The notes: generated by a model from the letters alone, not told the origin. Shown: positions 52,070 to 61,430, counted from the stretch's first letter. The stretch: DNA of 64,000 nucleotides from Streptomyces sp. NBC_01232 (GCF_035989885.1 NZ_CP108518.1:6749001-6813000), one strand, 5' to 3'. Numbers and translations are program-made.

Positions 52070-52966
52070 ATGACGAAGACGGACCCCGCACACCCCGCCG
52101 GACCTGCGGCCTCGCGCCGCAACGAACCCGAGCCGCCGCCGCCCGGCGGGGTCCTGTGGACGATCGCCGGAGACGTCCGGGCCCTGCTGATGCTGCCCGC
52201 CGCCTTCACCATGCAGGTCGCCCACCCCGCGATCGCGGCCGGTGTCGACGAGTACTCCGTCTTCCGCACCGACCCCTGGGGCCGCGGCGAGCGTTCCCTG
52301 CGGTCGGTCCAGCTGTGGGTGTACGGCGGCGAGGAGGCCGCCGAGGAGGGCCGCCGGGTGCGCCGCCTGCACAAGGACATCCAGGGCACCGACACCCGCG
52401 GCCGCCGCTACCACTCCCTCGACCCCGCCTGCTACGCCTGGGTGCACGCCACCGGCTTCCCGGTCTACCTGTACGCCGGGCGGTACCTGCTGCGCCGCTT
52501 CACCCCCGCCCAGGAACGACAGCTCTACCGGGAGTGGCTCCAGGTCGGCCGGATCCTGGGCCTGCGCGACCGGGACATGCCGCAGAGCATCGAGGAGTAC
52601 TGGACGTACTGGGGCCGGATGCTGGCCGAGGAGATCGAGCCCACCGCGGTCGCCCGCGAGCTGATCTCCACCGAGGTGAAGCTGCCCCGGCCGGAGGCCG
52701 GCTCGCCCGCCGTGCGTCTGCTGCTGCGGCTCACCTGGCCGGTGCTGCGGGCCGCCTTCCTGCGCCTGCGGGCCTTCGTCACCGTCGGCTACATGCCGCC
52801 CGAGGCCCGCGCCGCGATCGGGCTGGAGTGGAGCCCCGCCCAGGAGCGCACGCTCCGGCGGTTCAGCGCGGCCGTACGGATCCTCGTACCGCTGCTGCCG
52901 GAGCGGCTGCGGTACCTGCCGATCGCCTACCGGGCGCGGGCCGCGTGGCATGCGGGCCGCCGCTGA
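52070..52966 (+). CDS. MpaB-family (DUF2236) oxygenase
   Basis: A 298-residue haem-type oxygenase family protein (relatives include latex-clearing protein and mycophenolic-acid MpaB). Pattern: GDVRALLMLPAAFTMQVAHP, AAGVDEYSVFRTDPWGRGER, 'KDIQGTDTRGRRYHSLDPAC', YAWVHATGFPVYLYAGRYLL. The conserved His in MQVAHP and in WVHAT are the likely haem/metal ligands. ATG 52070 used. Divergent from the sphingomyelinase gene; probably cytosolic. Substrate unknown. Confidence 0.85.
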   Translation: MTKTDPAHPAGPAASRRNEPEPPPPGGVLWTIAGDVRALLMLPAAFTMQVAHPAIAAGVDEYSVFRTDPWGRGERSLRSVQLWVYGGEEAAEEGRRVRRLHKDIQGTDTRGRRYHSLDPACYAWVHATGFPVYLYAGRYLLRRFTPAQERQLYREWLQVGRILGLRDRDMPQSIEEYWTYWGRMLAEEIEPTAVARELISTEVKLPRPEAGSPAVRLLLRLTWPVLRAAFLRLRAFVTVGYMPPEARAAIGLEWSPAQERTLRRFSAAVRILVPLLPERLRYLPIAYRARAAWHAGRR

Positions 52967-53027
52967 TACGACGCACGCGGCCCCCGCGGGGAGCGGGAGC
53001 CGCGTACGGGGTCCGGCCGGCGCGGAC

Positions 53028-54575
53028 TCAGTGCCGGTGGCCGGGCCCGGAGCCGTGCTCGGTGTCGTGGATCGTGTTCGTCTCCGCGATCTTCTTCCAG
53101 GACTTGGGCTCCGCCGCGGGCTTCGCCGGGGCGGCCTGCTGCGGCGAGCGGGCCGCGGGCTTGGCAGCCGACGGGTTGAGGGCCGAGGCCGCCGGCTTCC
53201 CCGGGGTGTAGAGCCAGGTCTCGAAGAGCTGCGCGAGGGGCTTCTTCGAGACCTTCTCGGCGTACCGGACGAAGTCCCCGACCTTGGCATTGCCGTAGGC
53301 CCGCTCGGCCGGCCAGCCCTTCAGGATCTCGAAGAACTTCTCGTCGCCGATCTCGTTGCGCAGCGCCTGCAGGGCGATGGCGCCACGGTCGTAGACGGCT
53401 CCGTGGAACTGGTTCTCCGGGCCCGGGTCGCCCGGCTTGACCTGCCAGAACGCGTCCTCGGCCGGGCGCACGGAGTAGGCCCAGTCGGCGAGCTCCTGCG
53501 CCGTGCCCTCGCCCTCCTTCTCGGACCACAGCCACTGGCTGTAGCGGGCGAAGCCCTCGTTGATCCAGATGTCCTTCCAGCCCTCGACGGACACGCTGTC
53601 GCCGTACCACTGGTGGGCCAGCTCGTGCACGACCACCGAGACGTTGGCCCCGTTGCGGAACTGCCCCGGGCCGTAGAACGGCCGCGTCTGGGTCTCCAGG
53701 GCGAAACCGGCGGTCACGTTCGGCACGTAGCCGCCCAGTGCGTTGAAGGGGTACGGACCGAAGACGCCCTCCAGCCATTCGGCGACCTCACCGGTCCGCT
53801 CCACGCTCGCGCGCGCCGCGCCCGCGTTGTCGCCGAGGTCCTTGCTGTACGCGTTGAGGATCGGCAGCCCGCTCGCCGTCCTGTCGGTGGTGATGTCGAA
53901 CTTGCCGACGGCGAGGGTGGCCAGATAGGTCGCCTGCGGCTTGTTGGAGCGCCAGTTGTACCGGGTCCAGCCGAGCCGCGAAGTCTGGGACTGGAGCACG
54001 CCATTGCTGATCGCCTGGGTGCCGTCGGGCACGTTGACCGAGATGTCGAAGGTGGCCTTGTCCAGCGGGTGGTCGTTGCTGGGGAACCACCAGACCGCGG
54101 AGTCGGGCTCCTGGGCCGCCACCCCGCCGTCGGGCGTGCGCTGCCAGGCCGTCCAGCCGTCCACCTTCAGCTCGGAGGGCTTGCCGGCGTACTTGACGAC
54201 GACGGACAGCGGGGTGTTGCGCGCCAGCGGCTTCGCCGGGGTGACCTCCAGCTCGTGGGAACCGGACGTGGCGAACTTCGCCTTGACCCCGTTGACCCTG
54301 ATCTCGCTGACCTGCAGGCCGAAGTCGAGGTTGAAGCGGGAGAGGTCCTGCTTGGCGGTGGCCAGCAGGGTGGCCGTGCCTTCGAGCAGGTCCGTCTTCG
54401 GCTGGTACTGCAGGCGCAGGTCGTAGTGCGACACGTCGTATCCGCCGTTGCCGCTGGCCGGGTAGTAGGGATCGCCGATACCCGGGGCGCCCGGACCGGA
54501 ACTCGCCGCCGACGCCGGGATCACCAGCAGGAGGGAAGCGGCGAGCACGCTCGGGGCGATGACTTTGCGGTGCAC
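53028..54575 (-). CDS. secreted M1 family metallopeptidase
   Basis: A 515-residue exported zinc aminopeptidase of the M1 family. Signal peptide VIAPSVLAASLLLVIPASAA is preceded by VHRK. Zinc site: VVVHELAHQWYGD (H-E-x-x-H) and DIWINEGFARY (distal Glu). A QPKTDLLEGTATLLATAKQD beta-domain precedes. C-terminal tail of about 60 residues is Lys/Ala/Pro-rich and ends in His-rich GHRH. GTG 54575 is chosen because GGAG lies upstream and it starts the signal peptide; an ATG at 54650 would add 25 non-signal residues. No helix domain IV, so it belongs to the shorter ERAP-less form. Confidence 0.9.
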   Translation of the reverse strand: MHRKVIAPSVLAASLLLVIPASAASSGPGAPGIGDPYYPASGNGGYDVSHYDLRLQYQPKTDLLEGTATLLATAKQDLSRFNLDFGLQVSEIRVNGVKAKFATSGSHELEVTPAKPLARNTPLSVVVKYAGKPSELKVDGWTAWQRTPDGGVAAQEPDSAVWWFPSNDHPLDKATFDISVNVPDGTQAISNGVLQSQTSRLGWTRYNWRSNKPQATYLATLAVGKFDITTDRTASGLPILNAYSKDLGDNAGAARASVERTGEVAEWLEGVFGPYPFNALGGYVPNVTAGFALETQTRPFYGPGQFRNGANVSVVVHELAHQWYGDSVSVEGWKDIWINEGFARYSQWLWSEKEGEGTAQELADWAYSVRPAEDAFWQVKPGDPGPENQFHGAVYDRGAIALQALRNEIGDEKFFEILKGWPAERAYGNAKVGDFVRYAEKVSKKPLAQLFETWLYTPGKPAASALNPSAAKPAARSPQQAAPAKPAAEPKSWKKIAETNTIHDTEHGSGPGHRH

Positions 54576-54708
54576 GAATGGCTCCAAGTGGTAGGGGAGA
54601 CAGATCGGTTCACAGACTGGTTCAAGGCCTTGTCGCTCGACCGTATTCACCCTTGGCCGCTCAGGTCATGTCCATGGCCCCTCCTGTCACACGATCGCCA
54701 TTCGGCCG

Positions 54709-54897
54709 TCACGGGCCGACCGGCAGCGCCGCGGCGGCGGCGAGGACGCCGAGCGTCGGGTACACCCCGCCGACGACCCGGTGCCGCCGGGCCACGGCCC
54801 GTGGCCTGCGGCGCAGCCACCGGCTCGGGGCCCCGCCGACGAAGGCGCAGCCGACGCCGAGGAGGGCGCCGGGGACGAGGGACACCGTGCCCGGCAG
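54709..54897 (-). pseudogene. LysE-type transporter C-terminus remnant (tentative)
   Basis: The minus strand holds a 62-codon open frame bounded upstream by TGA, with no good start except an internal GTG. Its translation (LVPGALLGVGCAFVGG, then RWLRRRPRAVARRHRVVGGV, LGVLAAAAALPVG) has two hydrophobic helices split by an Arg-rich loop, as at the end of LysE/RhtB exporters. No N-terminal part was seen. The 448-bp gap between the M1 peptidase and the SCO6745-family gene otherwise shows nothing clear. Confidence 0.3.
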
Positions 54898-55023
54898 TCA
54901 CAACCGGGCGTGCGGATCGGCCGAATCGGGCCGCACGGACCGCGGGAGGGAGGCCAGGGAGAAGAGGGTCACCTTCGAGCCCCGCCCTACCCGGCATACC
55001 AAGCAGTCGGTAGCCTGCCGGGC

Positions 55024-55887
55024 ATGACACTTCCCCTGCTCGCCGCCCGTCGCTGTTGGCATGCTGCGATCAACCCGCTGCACGCGACGATCTACTTCTC
55101 ACCGGATCTCGCCAAGGAGCTCGCAGCTCTCGGTGTCACGGACCCGGTCGCGGTCAACCTCGCCGGCCGCGCCGCCGCCATGGGCGCCGTCGGCCCCGGC
55201 ACGGTGACCGCCGCCTTCTACAACTACCGCCACGACCTGCTCGCCCGGCACCTGCCCGCCGTGTGGGACACCGCCACGCCCGAGCAGGTCCTCGCCGCCC
55301 GGCTGCGGGCCGCCGACAGCACCCTGCGCCGGCTGCTCGGCCCCGAGACCGTCGACTCGCCGGAGATGGCCGAGGCCGCCGACCTGGCCGTGCGCGCGAC
55401 CGAGGGCTGCACCCGGCACGCCCGCGCGCTCTACGCGGCCCACGCAGACCTGCCCGTACCCGACGCCCCGCACCTGCGCCTGTGGCACGCCACCACCCTG
55501 CTGCGCGAGCACCGCGGCGACGGCCACCTCGCCGCCCTGCTGTTCGCCGGCCTGGACCCGGTGGAGGCCCTGGTCAGCCACACCGCCACCGGCCGCGGCA
55601 TGACCACGAAGTGGATCAAGGCCACCCGAGGCTGGGAGGAGTCCGACCTGGACGCCGCGACCGGCCGGCTGCGCGAGCGCGGCATCCTCGACGCGGACGG
55701 CGGGCTCACCGACGAGGGCAAGGCCGTGCGCGAGCGCCTGGAGGCGGACACCGACCGCCTCGACGCGGCCCCGTACGAGCACCTGGGCGAGCAGGGACTG
55801 GCCCGTCTCGCCGAACTCGGCGGCGGCTTCGTCACGAAGGCGGTCGGCGCCGGGGCCTTCCCGCGCGACCTCTTCGGCCGGGCCTGA
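55024..55887 (+). CDS. SCO6745 family helical protein
   Basis: A 287-residue protein of a streptomycete family with no known activity. Its pattern is MTLPLLAARRCWHAAINPLH, YFSPDLAKELAALGV, then AGRAAAMGAVGPGTVTAAFY, LWHATTLLREHRGDGHLAAL and LDPVEALVSHTATG. It is mostly helical and soluble, with a C-terminal winged-helix-like part (ATGRLRERGILDADGGLTDE) similar to MarR wings. It could be a regulator or ligand-binding protein. The ATG at 55024 is the first Met of the conserved region. Tex starts 107 bp further. Confidence 0.8.
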   Translation: MTLPLLAARRCWHAAINPLHATIYFSPDLAKELAALGVTDPVAVNLAGRAAAMGAVGPGTVTAAFYNYRHDLLARHLPAVWDTATPEQVLAARLRAADSTLRRLLGPETVDSPEMAEAADLAVRATEGCTRHARALYAAHADLPVPDAPHLRLWHATTLLREHRGDGHLAALLFAGLDPVEALVSHTATGRGMTTKWIKATRGWEESDLDAATGRLRERGILDADGGLTDEGKAVRERLEADTDRLDAAPYEHLGEQGLARLAELGGGFVTKAVGAGAFPRDLFGRA

Positions 55888-55993
55888 CGGCCGGGTCCGA
55901 CCGCCGGGGCGGACGGGGCTCCCGCCGTCCGTCACCGCCACCTGCCACAATTGGCAGCCTTCCAGTGCAAACGAAGGCAGGCGGGACCCGATC

Positions 55994-58474
55994 GTGACGA
56001 TGTCCATCGAAGGCAGGATCGCCGAGGAGCTCGGCGTACGGGAGCGGCAGGTCAGGGCCGCCGTGGAGCTGCTCGACGGCGGCTCCACCGTGCCGTTCAT
56101 CGCGCGCTACCGCAAGGAAGCGACCGAGATGCTCGACGACGCCCAGCTGCGCACCCTCGAGGAGCGGCTGCGGTATCTGCGCGAGCTGGAGGACCGCCGT
56201 GCGGCGGTCCTGGACTCCGTACGGGAGCAGGGCAAGCTCACCGACGAACTGGCGGCGCGCATCGGCGCGGCCGACACCAAGGCCCGGCTGGAGGACATCT
56301 ACCTGCCCTTCAAGCCCAAGCGGCGCACCAAGGCGCAGATCGCCCGCGAGGCCGGTCTGGAGCCGCTCGCCGAGGGCCTGCTGGCCGACCCGTCGGTGGA
56401 ACCGGCCGCCGCCGCGGCCGCCTTCGTCGACGCCGACAAGGGCGTCGCCGACCCGGCGGCCGCCCTGGAGGGCGCCCGGGCCATCCTCACCGAGCGGTTC
56501 GGCGAGGACGCGGACCTGATCGGTGAGCTCCGCGAGCGCATGTGGGGCCGGGGCCGGCTCGCGGCGAAGGTCCGGGAGGGCAAGGAGGAGGCGGGCGCCA
56601 AGTTCGCCGACTACTTCGACTTCGCCGAGCCGTTCACCGCGCTGCCCTCGCACCGCGTCCTGGCCATGCTGCGCGGCGAGAAGGAGGACGTCCTCGACCT
56701 CACGCTGGAGCCGGAGGAGCCGAGCGAGACGCCCGGACCGTCCACGTACGAGGGCATGATCGCCCGCCGCTTCGGGGTGAACGACCGAGGCCGCCCCGGC
56801 GACAAGTGGCTGGGCGACACGGTCCGCTGGGCCTGGCGCACGAAGATCCAGGTGCACCTCGGCATCGACCTGCGGATGCGGCTGCGGCAGGCCGCCGAGG
56901 ACGAGGCCGTACGCGTCTTCGCGTCCAACCTGCGCGACCTGCTGCTCGCGGCCCCCGCCGGCACCCGGGCGACGCTCGGCCTGGACCCCGGTTTCCGTAC
57001 CGGCGTGAAGGTCGCCGTGGTGGACGCGACCGGCAAGGTCGTGGCCACGGACGTGATCTACCCGCACGTGCCCGCCAACAAGTGGGACGAGTCGCTCGCC
57101 AAGCTCGCCCGCCTCGCGAAGGAGCATGCCGTCGAGCTCGTCGCCATCGGCAACGGCACGGCCTCCCGCGAGACCGACAAGCTGGCCGGGGACCTCATCA
57201 CGCGCCACCCGGAGCTGAACCTCACCAAGGTGATGGTCTCGGAGGCGGGCGCCTCCGTGTACTCGGCCTCCGCCTTCGCCTCGCAGGAACTCCCCGGCAT
57301 GGACGTGTCGCTGCGCGGCGCGGTCTCCATCGCCCGCCGCCTGCAGGACCCGCTCGCCGAGCTGGTGAAGATCGACCCCAAGTCGATCGGCGTGGGCCAG
57401 TACCAGCACGACCTGTCAGAGGTGAAGCTCTCGCGCTCGCTCGACGCGGTCGTCGAGGACTGTGTGAACGGTGTCGGTGTGGACGTCAACACCGCCTCCG
57501 CGCCGCTTCTTTCGCGGGTGTCGGGCATCAGCGGGGGCCTCGCCGAGAACATCGTGTCCCACCGTGACGCCAACGGCCCCTTCCGCAGCCGCAAGGGGCT
57601 CAAGGACGTGGCCCGGCTCGGCCCGAAGGCGTACGAGCAGTGCGCGGGCTTCCTGCGGATCCGCGGCGGGGACGACCCGCTGGACGCCTCGTCCGTGCAC
57701 CCCGAGGCCTATCCGGTCGTCCGGGCCATGGGCAGGACGGCGGGCGGCGAGGTGGCGGCCCTGATCGGCAACTCCGGCGTCCTGCGGTCCCTGCGGCCGG
57801 AGCAGTTCGTCACGGAGGCCTTCGGTCTGCCCACCGTCACGGACATCCTGCGCGAGCTGGAGAAGCCGGGCCGCGACCCGCGTCCCGCCTTCAAGACGGC
57901 CACCTTCAAGGAGGGTGTGGAGAAGATCGGCGACCTGGCCCCCGGGATGATCCTGGAGGGAGTCGTCACCAACGTGGCCGCCTTCGGCGCCTTCATCGAC
58001 ATCGGCGTCCACCAGGACGGGCTGGCGCACGTCTCGGCGCTGTCGAAGAACTTCGTCAAGGACCCCCGGGACGTGGTCAAGCCGGGCGACATCGTCCGGG
58101 TGAAGGTCATGGACGTGGACATCCCGCGCAAGCGGATCTCACTGACCCTGCGGCTGGAGGACGAGGCCGGGGCGGAGCGCGGGGCGGGCGCCCCCAGGCA
58201 GCGCGACGACCGGCGGGGCGGCGGTGGCGGCGGTGGCCGTCCTCCGCAGCAGCGCGGCGGGGCCGGTGCCCGCGAGGGCGGCCGGAACCAGGGCCAGGGC
58301 GGCCAGGGCGGCCAGGGCGGCCAGGGCGGTGGCCAGGGCCGGAACCAGGGCCAGGGCGGCGGCCAGGGCCGGAGGCAGGGCGGCTCCGCCGCTCCCGCCC
58401 CCGCCAACAGCGCGATGGCCGACGCCCTGCGCCGCGCGGGACTCACCACCCCCGACGAGCGCCGCAAGCGCTAG
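55994..58474 (+). CDS. tex: Tex family S1 RNA-binding transcription accessory protein
   Basis: A nucleic-acid-binding protein that binds RNA polymerase/ribosomal complexes and eases stalled transcription. The 826-residue protein has the Tex N-terminal helical region (GSTVPFIARYRKEATEMLDD), a YqgF/RNase-H-like fold (LGLDPGFRTGVKVAVVDATG, IGNGTASRETDK), HhH region (AENIVSHRDANGPFRSRKGL) and a C-terminal S1 domain (EGVVTNVAAFGAFIDIGVHQ). A ~110-residue Gly/Gln/Arg tail follows, from 58205 to the end, built of repeated N-Q-G-Q-G-G units and ending DALRRAGLTTPDERRKR. GTG 55994 is used; ATG 56000 is an alternative. The tail may add extra RNA binding. Confidence 0.95.
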   Translation: MTMSIEGRIAEELGVRERQVRAAVELLDGGSTVPFIARYRKEATEMLDDAQLRTLEERLRYLRELEDRRAAVLDSVREQGKLTDELAARIGAADTKARLEDIYLPFKPKRRTKAQIAREAGLEPLAEGLLADPSVEPAAAAAAFVDADKGVADPAAALEGARAILTERFGEDADLIGELRERMWGRGRLAAKVREGKEEAGAKFADYFDFAEPFTALPSHRVLAMLRGEKEDVLDLTLEPEEPSETPGPSTYEGMIARRFGVNDRGRPGDKWLGDTVRWAWRTKIQVHLGIDLRMRLRQAAEDEAVRVFASNLRDLLLAAPAGTRATLGLDPGFRTGVKVAVVDATGKVVATDVIYPHVPANKWDESLAKLARLAKEHAVELVAIGNGTASRETDKLAGDLITRHPELNLTKVMVSEAGASVYSASAFASQELPGMDVSLRGAVSIARRLQDPLAELVKIDPKSIGVGQYQHDLSEVKLSRSLDAVVEDCVNGVGVDVNTASAPLLSRVSGISGGLAENIVSHRDANGPFRSRKGLKDVARLGPKAYEQCAGFLRIRGGDDPLDASSVHPEAYPVVRAMGRTAGGEVAALIGNSGVLRSLRPEQFVTEAFGLPTVTDILRELEKPGRDPRPAFKTATFKEGVEKIGDLAPGMILEGVVTNVAAFGAFIDIGVHQDGLAHVSALSKNFVKDPRDVVKPGDIVRVKVMDVDIPRKRISLTLRLEDEAGAERGAGAPRQRDDRRGGGGGGGRPPQQRGGAGAREGGRNQGQGGQGGQGGQGGGQGRNQGQGGGQGRRQGGSAAPAPANSAMADALRRAGLTTPDERRKR

Positions 58475-58536
58475 GTCCTGGCCTCCTGGGGGCGATCAGG
58501 CCGGACCGTCTCGGAGCAGCACCAGGGGGCGTCTTG

Positions 58537-58576
58537 CAGCCACCCGGCGCGGGAAGTTCTTCGCACCGGGTGGCTG
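58537..58576 (+). terminator. 11-bp hairpin after tex
   Basis: CAGCCACCCGG (58537-58547) pairs with CCGGGTGGCTG (58566-58576), 63 bp past the tex stop. Likely tex terminator. Confidence 0.65.
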
Positions 58577-58604
58577 AATAGCTTCCCCACCTGGGGACTT
58601 GCCT

Positions 58605-58672
58605 TGCCAATTCGCGTACAAGATCTGTAGGCATGGTGGAACGCCCGTTCGTCACTCGGCGGACGGGCTTCC
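58605..58672 (+). promoter_or_regulatory. promoter-like element followed by a terminator-like hairpin
   Basis: A -10-like TACAAGAT near 58617 is followed by a hairpin, GGAA-c-GCCCG...CGGGC-TTCC (58638-58672), and then GTGTTTTCC, a short U-run on the RNA. The hairpin sits about 115 bp upstream of the ImmA-type gene. It could be an attenuator in its leader or the end of a short RNA of about 45-50 nt. A TTGCCTTGCCAA lies upstream as a possible -35 region. The rest of the 313-bp tex-ImmA gap shows no gene. Confidence 0.45.
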
Positions 58673-58787
58673 GTGTTTTCCCCTCAGGACCGTATTCCCC
58701 GAGGCCGCCTCGAAGGCACAGGACGTCATGCCCATGCCCACACACGCCTACCGCCGTTGCCCCGGAAAGGGTCCGAAGAGGGATCAC

Positions 58788-59288
58788 ATGCCCCACCGGC
58801 AACTCAGCATCCGCAAAAGGTGCGAGCAGATTCTCGGCCATCTGGATCTGACCCACCCGTTCTCCCTCGACGCCCTCTGCCGGCGCATCGCCGAGCGGCG
58901 CGGACGCCCCATCGAGCTCCATCCCCTGCCCAAGGAGGCGGCGGAGTCCGGGGTCTGCGGGTTGTGGGTGGGCACGGCCAGCGTCGACTACGTCTTCTAC
59001 GAGGCGCAGACCACCCCGCTGCACCGGGAGCACATCGTCCTCCACGAGCTCGGCCACATCCTCTTCGGCCACCACTCCCTGGAGGGCGAGGAGACAGACG
59101 GGGCCGCCCCCGTCGTGCTCGGGCGCACCAACTACACCACCCGGCAGGAACAGGAGGCGGAGATGCTCGCCAGCATGATCCGCATCCGCACGGCGAACTC
59201 CGGCCCGCGGTCCGCGTCCAGCGAGCGCGGCACCCTGGCCCGGCTGGAGTCCGCCATGGGGTACGTGCGGGGCAACGATGTCGGCTGA
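58788..59288 (+). CDS. ImmA/IrrE family metallo-endopeptidase
   Basis: A 166-residue zinc protease fold protein. Zinc site IVLHELGHILFGHHS (H-E-x-x-H). Homologues cleave or inactivate repressors in mobile elements or radiation response. Residues before the site fit the family (LTHPFSLDALCRRIAERRGR). ATG 58788 is chosen because GAGGG is 5 nt upstream; an in-frame ATG at 58728 also exists. It overlaps the next gene by 11 bp (59278-59288), so it is coupled with the MAB_1171c membrane protein. The usual XRE repressor partner is not next to it. Confidence 0.87.
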   Translation: MPHRQLSIRKRCEQILGHLDLTHPFSLDALCRRIAERRGRPIELHPLPKEAAESGVCGLWVGTASVDYVFYEAQTTPLHREHIVLHELGHILFGHHSLEGEETDGAAPVVLGRTNYTTRQEQEAEMLASMIRIRTANSGPRSASSERGTLARLESAMGYVRGNDVG

Positions 59289-60453
59289 CCTCACCGCCTT
59301 CGGCAACTGGCTCGCCGTCCCCGGCGTGGTCTGCCTGTGGGCCGCCGTCCTGCTCCGCGCCCCCGGAGCCCTGCGCTCCCCCCAGCAGCGCGGCCTGTGG
59401 CTGGCCGTCGCCACCGCCGCGGCCGCGATGACCCTCAACCTCCCGGACGTCGTCTCGTACGCGATGGAACGCGGCCCGGGCTACGCCCACACCATCGGTC
59501 TCGTCCGCAACCTCATCGGGGTGCTGTCGGCGGGCGCCGTCCTCTACTTCGTGGCCGCCACCACCCGCGGCCGCCGGCTCCAGCTCACCGCCTGCACGGC
59601 CACCGTGGCCTGGCTCACCGCGCTCCTGGTCCTGGACGCGGCCGCGCCCGCCCACGGCACGCACACCATGCCGCCGGCCGGCGAACCGGTTCCCTCCCTC
59701 GCCTACTGGCTGGTGCTGATCTCCGCGCACGTGGTCGCCAACACCGTCTGCGTGGCGCTGTGCTGGCGCTACAGCCGCCGTACCGAGAGCCGGGGCCTGG
59801 CCGCCGGACTGCGGCTGTTCGGCCTCGGCACCGCGCTCGCCGGGCTGTTCTGGCTGGCGTACCTGCTCAAGGCCCTGTTCGGCAGCACCTGGGCGATGCC
59901 CGCCCTGCCGCTCCTGATGAACCTGCACGGCCTGCTGCGCGCCGCCGCGATCCTCGTGCCCACCCTGTTCACCCTCCGCCGCACCTTCGCCGACATCGTC
60001 ACCGCCTGGCGGCTGTGGCCGCTGTGGCGCGAACTGGTCGAGGCGGTCCCGCACGTCGCCCTCAACAAGCCGCGGGCCGGCCGGCTGGTGGAACTGCTGT
60101 GGCCGCCGGTCCCGCGCAACCTGCTTGTCTACCGCAAGGTCATCGAGACGCGCGACGCGATCCTGATCCTGGGGGAGTACGTCACCCCGGGCGCCCTGGA
60201 ACACGCCCGCGGCCGGGCCGCCGGGCACGGCATCCCCGAGCAGCGGGCCACCGCCGCCGCGCTGGCCCGCGTACTGCGCGAGGCGCGGCAGGCGAAGCTC
60301 GACGGAGCGCCCGGGCAGCCGGGCGAGGCGGCCGCGCTGGAACTGCCCGCCGCGATCCACACCTCGCAGGAGGGCGGGGACCTGGCGGACGAGGCCCGGT
60401 TCCTCGTCGACGTCGCCCAGGCGTACGCCGCTCCCGCCACCACAAGGAAGTGA
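59278..60453 (+). CDS. MAB_1171c family putative transporter
   Basis: A 391-residue integral membrane protein with six or seven hydrophobic helices in the first ~240 residues and a soluble C-terminal half (LVYRKVIETRDAILILGEYV, then a long Arg/Ala-rich stretch). Families of this type, of unknown substrate, pair with ImmA/IrrE-like proteases in streptomycetes. Starts inside the end of the ImmA gene and is followed by an SDR gene after 7 bp, so all three are on one transcript. 'Transporter' is only a database label. Confidence 0.75.
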   Translation: MSADLTAFGNWLAVPGVVCLWAAVLLRAPGALRSPQQRGLWLAVATAAAAMTLNLPDVVSYAMERGPGYAHTIGLVRNLIGVLSAGAVLYFVAATTRGRRLQLTACTATVAWLTALLVLDAAAPAHGTHTMPPAGEPVPSLAYWLVLISAHVVANTVCVALCWRYSRRTESRGLAAGLRLFGLGTALAGLFWLAYLLKALFGSTWAMPALPLLMNLHGLLRAAAILVPTLFTLRRTFADIVTAWRLWPLWRELVEAVPHVALNKPRAGRLVELLWPPVPRNLLVYRKVIETRDAILILGEYVTPGALEHARGRAAGHGIPEQRATAAALARVLREARQAKLDGAPGQPGEAAALELPAAIHTSQEGGDLADEARFLVDVAQAYAAPATTRK

Positions 60454-60460
60454 ACCCGTC

Positions 60461-61243
60461 TTGACGACCGCAGCGACCACCGTACTGATCACCGGGGCCA
60501 GCGCCGGACTGGGCGCGGCCTTCGCCCGGGGCTTCGCGGCCAAGGGCTGCGACCTGGTCCTCGTCGCCCGCGACAAGGACCGGCTCGACGCCGTCGCCGC
60601 CGGACTGGCCCGGGAGTACGGCACCGTGTCCGAAGTGCTGCCCGCCGACCTGCTGGACGCGGCGGACTGCGCCACCGTCGCCGAACGGCTCGCCGACCCG
60701 GCCCGGCCCGTGGACATCCTGGTCAACAACGCGGGCTTCGGACTGCCCGCCCCCTTCCCGTACAACCCGGTCGAGGACGAGGAGCGGATGCTCGACCTCC
60801 TGGTCAAGGTCCCGCTCCGGCTCACCCACGCGGTGCTGCCGGGTCTGCGCGCGCGCCGCCGGGGCGCCGTCCTCAACGTCTCCTCGGTGGCGGGCCTCCT
60901 GCCGACCGGGACCTACGGGGCCGCCAAGGCCTGGATCACCGCCTTCAGCGAGTCGCTCCGGGTGGACATGGCCCCGTACGGGGTCCGCGTGCTGGCCGTG
61001 GTCCCCGGCTTCACCCGCACCGAGTTCCAGCAGCGCGCCGGCATGGACGTCAGCGCGCTGCGCGACGCGGTCTGGCTGGAACCGGAGGCCGTGGTCGATC
61101 AGGCCCTGAAGGACCTGGCCCTGCGCCGCCCGGTCAGCATCACGGGCCACCGCTACCGCGCCTACGCCCTGGCCGCCCGGCACCTGCCGCGCACGTTCGT
61201 GGCCGCAAGGATGGCCCGCAAGCGCCGGGCGCCGGCCGAGTAG
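60461..61243 (+). CDS. SDR family oxidoreductase
   Basis: A 260-residue short-chain dehydrogenase. Cofactor motif TVLITGASAGLGAAFARGFA (T-G-x3-G-x-G), NNAGFG (structural), active-site Ser in NVSSVAGLLPTGT with YGAAKAW (Y-x3-K). TTG start at 60461 with AAGGAAG about 12 nt upstream. The substrate is unknown. It is the third gene of the ImmA/MAB_1171c operon; functional connection is not understood. Confidence 0.85.
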   Translation: MTTAATTVLITGASAGLGAAFARGFAAKGCDLVLVARDKDRLDAVAAGLAREYGTVSEVLPADLLDAADCATVAERLADPARPVDILVNNAGFGLPAPFPYNPVEDEERMLDLLVKVPLRLTHAVLPGLRARRRGAVLNVSSVAGLLPTGTYGAAKAWITAFSESLRVDMAPYGVRVLAVVPGFTRTEFQQRAGMDVSALRDAVWLEPEAVVDQALKDLALRRPVSITGHRYRAYALAARHLPRTFVAARMARKRRAPAE

Positions 61244-61430
61244 CCACGGCCCCGTCCGCCCGGCCCCGGGCGGTCATCCGGAGGCAGCTGGGGGAGCGAG
61301 ATCCGAAAGCGACGGCCCAGCAGCCGACTGAGGTCGGAAAGGACCCCACATCGATCACGGTAGGGGATCTTCGGTCTTCGGCACCCATGCTCGACACCGA
61401 TCCTCCGGCTACCCGCTCCTGCCGCCTGCC

